Source: Diphasiastrum complanatum
Taxonomy: Eukaryota > Streptophyta > Lycopodiopsida > Lycopodiales > Lycopodiaceae
Direction of reading: 5' to 3'
DNA: 27,629 bases
NCBI GenBank assembly: GCA_029204225.1
Contig: MU836524.1
Location: 1 to 27,629, forward strand
The notes under the pieces: model-generated
The model's database searches: none
Seen by the model: the letters and a program-made list of their open reading frames with translations, nothing else
Told to the model about the DNA's origin: nothing
Position numbers and translations under genes: made by a program
In this document: piece after piece, positions 19,699 to 27,629 of the stretch
Layout: every line of letters starts with the position of its first letter
How positions within the stretch are numbered: the first letter of the stretch is position 1

Positions 19699-20345
19699 CG
19701 TAGAGGGACTGCACTAGGGACCGCAGAGGCCTTAGAATCTCCCGCCGAGGCGGGAGGACTGCGGATGACCACAGATGGACCGCATTAGGGACCGCAGATG
19801 ACCACAGATGGACTGCACCCTAAACCGTAGAGGATCGCTTAGACTGCAGAGGTCGCAGATGGCCTCAGAACCTCCCGTCGCAGCGGGAGGACCGCAGACG
19901 ACCGCAGACGACCGCATTAGGGACCCCAGAGGACCGTAGATGACCGCAGACGACCACAGACGGACCGCATTAGGGACCCCAGAGGACCGCAGAGGACCAC
20001 AAATGGACTGCACCCTAAACCAACCGCGGAGGTCGCAGATGACCGTAGAGACCGCAGAGGTTGCAGATAACCGTAGATTGACCACAGAGGATAGCAGATG
20101 ACCTCAGAACCTCCCGTCACGACGGGAGGATAGAGGACCATAGACGGAGCGCACTAGAGACCACGGAGGTCGCAGATGACCGTAGAGACCACAGAGGTCG
20201 CAGATGACCTCAGAACCTCCTGCCGCGGCGGGAGAACCGCAGACGACCACAGACGGAGCGCACTAGGGACCGCAAAGGTCGCAGATGACCGTAGAGACTA
20301 CAGACCGTAGTTGACCGCGGAGACCATAGAGGTCGCAGATTGTTG
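19699..20345 (+). repeat. Minisatellite block C with GC palindromes
   Basis: Same word family and same direction as block B, with the phrase ACCGCATTAGGGACC. Palindromes at 19738-19757 (8-bp arms), 19871-19890, 20110-20129 (9-bp arms with T-A in place of C-G at pair 8) and 20217-20236. Each is preceded by a (C)AGAA word, as in blocks B and D. Confidence 0.9.
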
Positions 20346-20596
20346 TTTGATTTGATTGTTTGTTGTTGCTTTTGGGTGGTGATTGGCAACCTCCCATCCC
20401 AAATCAACTTCATAACATCTCATTTTTTAATATTATAAAGTTGTTCTTCATACTCCTAGGGCTCTTACAGTCTAGTTTAGTCATTCATTAGCTATTGAAA
20501 CATGCATAATTTAATGCCTTAAAAAAACTACATTGATTTTGATCGTAGAACATACATCTAATATTGTAATACCACATGCACATGATGTTTGAACAG
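20346..20596. other. Spacer upstream of the LRR fragment
   Basis: AT-rich. The last part probably is intron, ending in a TTTGAACAG acceptor at 20596. Nothing else is recognised. Confidence 0.5.
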
Positions 20597-20668
20597 GTAG
20601 CATACCCACTGAATTTGGAATCGTAAAACATCTAAATTATGTCGATTTGCATGGAAATAACTTGACAG
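20597..20668 (+). pseudogene. Leucine-rich-repeat exon (72 nt) of a receptor-like gene fragment
   Basis: The exon runs between a TTTGAACAG acceptor and a GTAAGATC donor and is exactly 72 nt, one 24-residue plant-type LRR: GSIPTEFGIVKHLNYVDLHG followed by NNLTG. Plant LRR receptor-like genes often have introns between repeats in this phase. The repeat is well kept and the splice sites are canonical. No signal peptide, transmembrane segment or kinase domain is found in the window, so it is a fragment. Function (extracellular ligand recognition in the parent family) is known only for the family. Confidence 0.75.
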
Positions 20669-20962
20669 GTAAGATCTAATCCCCTCTTCTTGAATTGTGC
20701 ATCATTGTTTGAGTTTTTTACAACTAGCTTATAAGCCAACTAAATCTAATAGGATTCTTAGAAAAGCAAACTCCTTGGATCCAAGCGTCCTTGTGCTCGG
20801 TTGTTGCGCTTCCTTCTTTTTGCTATGATTCAAAGAGACAAAATAGTTACTAATTTTTATTGAAACCTAGGTTCCATGAAATTCACTTTAAGAAGGTTTG
20901 GCCTCAACCTCCATAAATTTATGTGTAACTCATAGATCTATTCAAAATTGTTTGATGTATAG

Positions 20963-21106
20963 GTAATATACCAATCAAATTGGGAATGATGAGCCAGTTA
21001 TTCTCTTTGAATATAGGCACAAACCATTTGATGGCCCAAATCCCTTCTTCTTTGGCGAATTGCACATCGGTTTGGAATTTGCAACTACACAACAACCAAT
21101 TGACAG
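20963..21106 (+). pseudogene. Leucine-rich-repeat exon (144 nt), two repeats
   Basis: Between a TTTGATGTATAG acceptor and a possible GTAGTAG donor lie exactly 144 nt, two 24-residue repeats: GNIPIKLGMMSQLFSLNIGT and then QIPSSLANCTSVWNLQLHNN ending QLTG. Length and phase match the 72-nt exon 294 bp upstream, so both came from one gene. The donor is weaker than the usual GTAAG. A decayed continuation follows. Confidence 0.75.
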
Positions 21107-21168
21107 GTAGTAGATCAATGGAATTGTTAAACATTTGACTATATCAATAACACAACAAAATGACTAGT
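21107..21168 (+). pseudogene. Decayed leucine-rich repeat
   Basis: Reading on from the 144-nt exon gives MELLNI, a stop, LYQ, a stop, then HNKMTS. This fits a worn repeat of the form E-L-x-x-L...NNKMTG. It may be a further repeat read through without an intron, or chance; the stops exclude function. Confidence 0.35.
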
Positions 21169-21640
21169 TAAACTGTATTTTTAGAGAATTATGTTGTGCA
21201 TTGTAGTTTTGTTGAGTTTTTTCTTTGCATACAAACTTCTATTTTGTGGCTTAAAAATATGGAACTGAAAGGTAGGTGATTGAATACCTCCAACAATGTC
21301 ATTTATGCTTGGTTTTGGCTCAAGTCACTTAATCTTACGGTCCAAATAAAATCACAGATGTTGAAAACTCTTTCATTGTCAAGCACTTACAACAATCGTG
21401 ATGTTGGCTTATGAGTTTCAAAATCTAATAATATTGATCAATATGATATTGTATCAATGGATTATCGTGGACTAGTCTTTAAAAGCTAAATATTAATTGT
21501 CAATACAAATATATTGTTAATTATTTAAAGCACAAATTATAAAAATATAGTTATCTATAAAAAAAAATTTAAGCTTAATTTCACTATTACATATTGACAA
21601 ATGTACAAAAAACCAAACAGCGGCTTCCATGGCCGGAAAC
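21169..21640. other. AT-rich stretch, no gene
   Basis: It may include further unrecognisable remains of the LRR gene (a weak LNLTVQIKSQ-like reading near 21335). A short A-run at about 21560 is on the wrong strand to be the tail of the LINE-like element that follows. Confidence 0.45.
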
Positions 21641-22159
21641 TACTGTAGCTTACAAAACTGTGAGAAGCCCAAAAGGCAGGCACTCCAGTATACCACGCAG
21701 GGTAGTAGTCTGAAAAACAACTTTAAGTAGTATGTAAAAAGTATATAGCTAGCGAATACAAGCCGTGGCAGACAAGGAGGGGGCTTCCCCCTCAAAAACC
21801 TGAAGATTCCTGGTTATCCAAATCCTCCACAAAGCTGCTAGCCTGCACACATGCCAAAGGGTAACAGCAGAAGAATCTATCAGAACGAAATCCCCCAGCA
21901 AGATAGTAGCCGTGTCCAGAGAAAAAGTGAGGCCCCACCGCGAGAAAATCAGACTCAACTGAGCAAGGGAAGAAAGGCCTTTAGTGGCTAAAAAAAAAGA
22001 AAGATGAGGGTGAGAGCGAAAAAGGGGCTGAGCGTTTGGAGGAAAAAGAGAAGAGGTCCAGATAGATTCAAAGGAAGGGAGAGTGGAGGCGTCTCCCCAG
22101 GAGAAGAAGGATCGAAGGAGAAGCAAAAGACGGGCCAGGTTAGTCACAGAGGGCCCCAT
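21641..22159 (-). pseudogene. LINE (non-LTR retrotransposon) ORF2 C-terminal remnant
   Basis: The minus-strand frame 22159-21749 ends in LGDFVLIDSSAVTLWHVCRL, ALWRIWITRNLQVFEGE and ATACIR. This is the pattern at the end of plant LINE ORF2 proteins (zf-RVT region: acidic stretch, LW...C..AALW..W..RN...F). The preceding zinc-binding cysteines are not evident, so the finger itself is damaged or missing. Downstream (toward 21641) lies probable 3' UTR, with no clear poly-A tail. The reverse transcriptase and endonuclease domains are absent. Confidence 0.6.
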
Positions 22160-22720
22160 TGTATCTCCCCAAACCCCTTAGCCCCATGCGCATAATGGGG
22201 TTTCCCCATGAAATACGTAACCACAGTAGTATCAGCAAGCTGAGCAATGTAGTCTTGAAAAAGAGCAGGATGAAGCTGAAAGGAACGCACCTTCAGATCA
22301 GCCGAAGAAGTGGAATGGTTAGATCGGCAAGCAAATCCACTATCTGCGCCGCCATCTGTATGAGAGAGAGCAGGGCCGGTGCGGCTGGATGGTGCATCTG
22401 AGCCTGTTCCAAAGCACCCGGAAGGTGTCTTGAATGCAACATGGGTGATGAGGCTGCTGATGCTCCTGCCCGGCAGGCATGGAGGTAGGAGACTGTACTC
22501 GTTGCCTTTCGAGCTTGCGCTTGAGAGGACGAGGGCGCCTGACATGGAGAGGGACAAAAGGCACCACCTGCAACAACTTGGCAGACCTGTGGGGTTGCAG
22601 TCTGGAGACTCCCTTATACTGCTTCTTGACATATTTCCTTTTGTTGGGGCCCACCTTGTCTGTTGAAGGAGGCCGCGATTCTATTGACATAGGGTGAGGC
22701 AGGGATATCGAATCCGCCAT
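22144..22720 (-). pseudogene. LINE ORF1-like remnant (DUF4283-like end)
   Basis: An ATG at 22720 begins MADSISLPHPMS with a basic region (NKRKYVKKQYKG). The frame shifts around 22450-22350 into one that contains RSFQLHPALFQDYIAQLADT, VVTYFMGKPHY and FGEIQWGP. The last part resembles the start of DUF4283, the ORF1 domain of plant LINEs (a V-x-Y-F-x-G-K-x-P motif, then W). Directly after it the ORF2 C-terminal remnant begins, so most of ORF1 and nearly all of ORF2 are missing between them. The assignment rests on the short motif plus the adjacent ORF2 end on the same strand. Confidence 0.4.
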
Positions 22721-23240
22721 GCTAATTGAGAACCGGGCTGCAAGAGGCAGGAGAAGGCAGACAATTGACCGAGTGCTGAGAGCAAGGACTCACCAATTCC
22801 ACAGTAGCAGACGTAGGAGGGAAAGCAGGCAAAGCAGACAGAAGAGGAGAAGGGGGCTGCACCGTCAGACCAGCAGAAGGGAGGTGGCGCAGCGCAGTAG
22901 AGCTCAATGTCTCCGAGAGAGCAGGGAGGTCCAAACAAGGCACAACAGCGTCACGATCCAAGCATAGCCCAGAAAGAGACGAAGAGGGGGCAAGAGAGGG
23001 GGGAGAGAGAAGCTCCATCGAAATCTTTGGAACATTCTACAAATTCGAAACATAGCCGCTCGTGCTGCAAATTCGAAATAGATCCTCTCCAAGCGCTCGG
23101 GTTCACCACCGCCAACCCTCCCCTACGTCCATGTCCACATCGAACGGAATCCCTTCCTTCACATCGAGCTGAATCCCTTCCTCCGCCATCTGCCATCCTT
23201 TTCTTGCTTGTTATCTTTAATTTGAAATACTAACATGCAA
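22721..23240 (-). other. Probable 5' part of the LINE-like element
   Basis: GC-richer DNA whose minus strand has an open frame 23018-22722 (Ser, Pro and Leu rich), ending with a stop just before the ATG at 22720. It could be leader or an upstream part of ORF1. No domain is seen. Confidence 0.3.
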
Positions 23241-23302
23241 TGGTTGAGTTCAGGTTTAGGGTTATCAGATAGAGATATTTGGATTTAAGTAGGAATCATA
23301 TT

Positions 23303-24330
23303 GAGGATCGCAGAGGTCGCAGATGACTATAGATGACCGCAGAGGTCGCAGAGGACCGTAGACGACCGTAGTTGACCGAAGAGGAGACGACCACATACGA
23401 ACCGCACTAGGGACCGCAGATTACACCAGAGGTCGCAGATGACCACAGACGACCGTAGATGACCGCAGAGGACCGTAGATGATCGCAGAGGACCATAGAC
23501 GACCATAGTCGAACCGCACTAGGGACCGCAGAGGCTCGTAGAGGTCATAGATGACCGTAGAGACTCGTATATGACCGCACTAGGGACCGTTGAGGACCCT
23601 AAACTCTAAAACCGTGTGGGCAGATGACCACATAGGACCATAGAGGAACGTAGATGACCGCAGATGTCGCAGATGGGCTTAGAACCTCCCGTCGCGACGG
23701 GAGGACCGCAGACGACCACAGCCGGACCGCACTAGGGACCGCAGAGGACCGTAGAGGCTCGCAGAGGTCGTAGGTGACCGCAGAGAACTGCAGACGACCG
23801 TAGATGACCGCAGAGGACCGTAGATGGCCGCAGATGACCGCAGACGACCACAGCCTGACCGCACTAGGGACCGCAGAGACCGCAAAGGCTCGTAGAGGGA
23901 CCGCAGAGGACCGTAGATGACCGCAGAGGTCGCAGATGGGCTCAGAACCTCTCGCCGCAACGAGAGGACCGCAGATGACCACAGTCGGACCGCACTAGGG
24001 ACCGCAGAGGACCGCACAGACCGTAGAGGCTCGTAGAAGTCATAGATGACCACAGAGAACCGTATATGACCGCAGAGGTCGCAGATGGCCTCAGAACCTC
24101 CTGTCGCGGCGGGAGGACCGTAGTCGACCACAGACGGACCGCACTAGGGACCGCAAATGACCGCAGGGGTTGTGTTTCGGTCGCAGAGGTCGTAGAGGAC
24201 CACAGAGGGACCACATAGGGACCGCAGAGGTCGCAGAGGACCGTAAAGGACCGCAAATGACCGCAGAGGTCGCAGAGGATCACAGAGGGACCGCATTAGG
24301 AACTGCAGAGGTCGTAGATGATTAATTAAC
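23303..24330 (+). repeat. Minisatellite block D with GC palindromes
   Basis: The longest block, same word family and direction as B and C, with the phrase GGACCGCACTAGGGACCGCAG repeated many times. Palindromes at 23685-23704 (perfect, GTCGCGAC centre), 23948-23967 (7-bp outer arms CCTCTCG/CGAGAGG) and 24097-24116. Spacing is about 263 and 149 bp. Minus-strand frames here are translated repeat. Confidence 0.9.
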
Positions 24331-24430
24331 ATCTTGAAATTCTCTTGTCCATTTTTGAAAATGGATTTTGCCAAAGTCCAAAATTAATTGATATTGTGTT
24401 TTGAGCAGATACTGAGCCAAAGGCCCAATT

Positions 24431-24822
24431 TTTTCTGATTTGGCATCGCTCTTGAAGCGTTGTGGGCAGGCTAAGGCATTGCTAGCTAGAGGCCAAGATT
24501 TTGCATGCTCACATAAAAAAGCTCAAGTATGATCGGAATGTGTTCATAGGGAATTGGCTTGTCGGAATGTATGGGGATTGTGGGAGCATGGAAGAAGCAC
24601 GATCTGTTTTTGACTCCTTACCCAACCGGATTTTGTATTCCTGGACTTTGCTCATCAAGGCTTATGCTATCAACAATCATGGCAGGGAGTCTCTGGATTG
24701 CTATGATCAAATGCAGAGACATGGCAGCAAGCCAGACCATGTCACATTTGTCTGTGCCCTTGATGCGTGCACCAGTCTAGCTGCCCTAGAAAAGGGACAG
24801 AAGATTCATGCAAGGATCGGGC
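24431..24822 (+). pseudogene. PPR protein gene fragment
   Basis: It starts FSDLASLLKRCGQAKALL, then a small insertion changes the frame near 24485. It continues LHAHIKKLKYDRNVFIGNWL, VGMYGDCGSMEEARSVFDSL, YSWTLLIKAYAINNHGRESL and KPDHVTFVCALDACTSLAAL, ending GQKIHARI. This is about three pentatricopeptide motifs of the PLS class (organelle RNA-binding proteins in plants). Beyond 24822 the similarity stops and purine-rich DNA follows. There is no start codon, transit peptide or C-terminal E/DYW domain, so it is a fragment. The conserved codons suggest a fairly recent copy. Confidence 0.85.
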
Positions 24823-24906
24823 CAGGCAGCAGCCAGAAGCGGTTAGCAGGCAGAAGAGGAGCGCGGCCCAAAGAGAGAAATCAGATCCAAAGAAGAAGCA
24901 GACAGA
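24823..24906. other. Purine-rich junction between PPR and tubulin fragments
   Basis: About 80 bp of AG-rich sequence (GGCAGAAGAGGAGCGCGGCC, AAAGAAGAAGCAGACAGAGA) belonging to neither neighbour. The two fragments end tail to tail here. Confidence 0.6.
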
Positions 24907-25724
24907 GATCGTTCATATTGCTCTCGGCTTCAGTAAACTCCATCTCATCCATGCCTTCGCTTGTGTACCAGTGCAAGAAGGCCTTTCTTCGGAACATAAC
25001 AGTGAATTGCTCACTAACTCTTCTGAACATCTCCTGGATGGATATGCAGATTCCTATAAACGTCGAAGACATCTTCAGTCCTATGGGAGTGATGTCATTA
25101 TTAGGAATCCGCTCCACAAAATATGAAGAGTTCTTGTTCTGTATATTGATCATCTGTTCATCTACCTCTTTGGTGTTCATTTTTCCTCGGAATAAAGCCG
25201 AGGCCATCAAAATATCTGCGATGTCTAGGATCAGCAGCACACATTTGTTGTGTTAGCTCGGGAACTGTCAATGCATGGTACTGCTGATAACCTCGTGATG
25301 TCAAGGGAGCGAATCCAACCATAAAAAAGTGCAAGCGTGGAAATGGAATTGGATTGAAAGCAATTTTTGGAGCTCTGAGTTAAGCTGTCCGGAAAATCGT
25401 AGACAACAGGTGATTCTACTCATGGTCACAGAAATTAAATGATTCAAGTCACCGACTGCAAACACAACACAATCACGCTTAGTGAAGTGGACTATTGAAG
25501 AGGCTGAATAGAGAATTATCCAACACCATACACTCGTCTGCATTTTCGACCAACTACTGAACCGAAAGCATAGCATTGCACGGTTCAACGACAGACCTTA
25601 GGCAATGGAAACTCAGAGAAAGTTAGCATCATTTTGTTTGGATATTCCTCTCTAATCTTGGAAATTAAGAGCGTTCCCATTCCAGAACCTGTGCCTCCGC
25701 CAAGCGAACGACACACTTGAATAC
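24907..25724 (-). pseudogene. Beta-tubulin pseudogene (exons 2 and 3)
   Basis: Read on the minus strand from 25724, after a GGGATTGCAG acceptor: [20 protein letters not shown], the tubulin GTP-binding glycine loop, then [17 protein letters not shown], a frame break, [11 protein letters not shown], a stop and [13 protein letters not shown]. After an intron-like stretch ending in TTTGCAG (boundary at 25455) come [90 protein letters not shown] and [20 protein letters not shown]. The two acceptors match the usual plant beta-tubulin introns (before residue 132 and near 222), so this is a DNA-level copy, not a processed one. Missing: exon 1, the end of exon 2, seven codons before CAADPRH, about seven before ITPIGLKM, and the C-terminal tail. 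There are several frameshifts. Confidence 0.9.
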
Positions 25725-26114
25725 CTGCAATCCCAAAAACGAAATAAACACACAATTAATCCAGGTCGAGTGAATGAGAGAGAAGAAGGGGGATCTTGAG
25801 AGAGGGAGAGGGGGGAGGATCGTGAGATTATGAACTTCGGGTGGGTCCACACATAGCATGAAAAAGGGGCATTTAAATTGGGGAGATGGGGAGGGAAAAA
25901 ATGGAGTTTTGAATGGGAGGAGGTGGGGCCACACAAAGACACAATGTGCATGCACGAGGAGGGTCATGCATCCTCCTTGCCCCAAGTTTTAGTTCAAAAT
26001 AGAGAATGCATCGGTTCAAAATAGAGAATGCATCGGTGAGGAGAGGAGGATGCATGGGTGCACCCATACACATGCGCACCACATGCGCACAAATAGTTAT
26101 ATATACATATATAC
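25725..26114. other. Non-coding stretch with a 22-bp tandem duplication
   Basis: No tubulin exon 1 is found here. GTTCAAAATAGAGAATGCATCG occurs twice in tandem at 25992-26013 and 26014-26035. The rest is G-rich or A-rich DNA with no credible reading frame. Confidence 0.6.
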
Positions 26115-26115
26115 A

Positions 26116-26161
<46 letters not shown>
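26115..26161. repeat. (GT)n-(GA)n compound microsatellite
   Basis: About 20 bases of GT repeat run directly into about 27 bases of GA repeat. Confidence 0.95.
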
Positions 26162-26166
<5 letters not shown>

Positions 26167-27484
26167 GAGTTACACAGTTTCAAATAGTTCATTTTGACAA
26201 AGCAAGATTAAATCTTTTGAAACCTTTATGCATATTTCAACAAGGTTACATAAAGCTGAAAAGTAAAATACAGTAGTGAAAAAGCACCATAAAGCATAAC
26301 CACTTTCAAGACGTCTAGCTGATACATGCCACCATCCAACAACACAAAACCGCACGAGTTAGTATAGTGGGGAAGACATGTGTCATAGCTGAACGTCAAT
26401 TATTATCCATGTCCAAAAGAAGCTATACCACTTAACAACATAATAGCATTTTTAAATCATAGTCCTGTCTTCCCAAACAGCAAAAAGTTTTTTAGCGATA
26501 GGCCAAGCCCTAATATTACCGTATCAGGGCTTGTGCCATGCTGATCAATTTATGGGCAGTTGGTCCATATCATTTCATATTATATCAAGATAAAGTATTC
26601 AGTCAACAAACAAGAATGTGAGTTAGCTATCCATCACTGGACAATGACCAGAGAGCAGTGGCATATGCACCATCACTGCCTACGTGAACACTCTTAGATG
26701 ATCATATGGTGTGGATCGATGGTTGGTAGATTATAAGCAGAACTAGCAAGGTGTCCTATCCTCCATTGCTGCCAAACGTGTATGACTACCCATTCTCAGA
26801 AATGAGTAATGAAAAAGGTCGTATCATTGCTGGCCAGCGAGCTACCTTACCAACTTCGTGTGTAGCAAAAACTAATGTATGATCCATCGCTGGTTAGCGG
26901 ATCATCACATATGCATTTGTATACTACCAATCTGGTTAACGAACCATCATTCCTACATTATCATACAATGGAGATGCTATAAACATACATTGCCAAGTGA
27001 AAACATCATCCTCCTACATATACATTATAACAAACCAAAACATAGTCACTAACGAGAGAGATGATAGCTCCGTTATGAGGTAGTATCAATCACTTACCAT
27101 AGAGTAGAAACCAAACGAGAAGAGCTTGGTAGGGCACACTTCAATAGAGGAAACTTGATGACTTCTCTCCACAAAGTGTTGTGAGAGGAAGTTGGTCGAA
27201 ACTGAATGATATATAGAAGGAATCGATGACAGTGTTCTGTGAAGTCAGCCGATCTCCACCAGCCCGATCTTGCATATGTTGTCAGCTCTTTAGGCCAATA
27301 TATGACTAACTCTGGAATAATCCACTAAAAAGCTCTACTAAGAGTCATCAAATATGTATGAGCTATTGTCGACCTCTGCACAGGATTTGTTACTTCCACA
27401 TCAAGGCAAAATAGCACTTTCCATGAAGCTGCATCATAATTAAGCTAACCTTAAGACCTTTTTTAACCTTATCAACAGAAAGGT
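26162..27484. other. Long stretch without a recognised gene
   Basis: About 1.3 kb, AT-rich, no open frame with domain similarity on either strand. A degenerate motif near CATTGCTGG(CC/TT)AGCG recurs at about 26763, 26824, 26884 and 26927, with intervals near 61, 60 and 43 bp, suggesting the remains of an old tandem repeat. Confidence 0.5.

Positions 27485-27629
<145 letters not shown>

Noticed and set aside
21560-21571. A-run as the poly-A tail of the LINE-like element
   Set aside because: The element is on the minus strand, so its tail should appear as T on the plus strand; this run is A.
16967-24116. CRISPR-like array (regular palindromic repeats with spacers)
   Set aside because: Spacing runs from about 54 to over 260 bp, the intervening DNA is itself repetitive, and the setting is a plant genome.

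Overview
This window looks like intergenic DNA of a large, repeat-rich land-plant nuclear genome. A seed-free vascular plant such as a fern is the best guess, but this is inference. It rests on a pentatricopeptide-repeat (PPR) fragment of the kind common in ferns, DUF7869-type sequence, two Copia retrotransposons, a plant-type beta-tubulin remnant with introns at the expected places, and long AT, CA and G/C low-complexity tracts. I find no intact host gene, tRNA, rRNA or CRISPR. Everything coding-like is a transposon, a pseudogene or a fragment.

Layout. Positions 406-9757 are a decayed Copia element on the plus strand, split in its GAG-pre-integrase region by a complete younger Copia-type element on the minus strand (1765-7742). 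The younger element has two 651-bp LTRs, a 5-bp target-site duplication GGAGG, a 12-nt primer-binding site and a polypurine tract. Its reverse transcriptase is missing. In its place is about 1.06 kb of open reading frame of unknown origin, fused in frame after integrase. The outer element stops abruptly at about 9757, against a minus-strand pseudogene (9757-11694) with DUF7869 hallmarks and a DUF8039-like segment.

Positions 11822-13104 are a 115-bp tandem repeat. A 753-bp MITE-like element with inverted termini, carrying a C60/(TC)n tract, interrupts it. A degenerate 22-bp repeat (13105-13895), T-rich DNA and a microsatellite island (15145-15638) follow. Three blocks of a GACCGCAGAGG-type minisatellite (16767-17705, 19699-20345, 23303-24330), plus a short inverted block at 14899-15120, are punctuated by 20-bp GC-rich palindromes, several of which show paired changes in both arms. 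Between the blocks lie an unrecognised broken gene (17840-19403), a leucine-rich-repeat (LRR) fragment with exons of exactly 72 and 144 nt, and a deleted LINE-like element on the minus strand.

After the last block come a PPR fragment (plus) and a beta-tubulin pseudogene (minus), meeting tail to tail. About 1.8 kb without genes follows. The window ends in 145 consecutive G bases, probably an assembly or sequencing limit.

No working pathway is encoded here. The story is of nested insertion, capture and decay. The items most worth follow-up are the RT-replacing segment, the palindromes with paired changes, the DUF7869 pseudogene and the unknown gene between minisatellite blocks.
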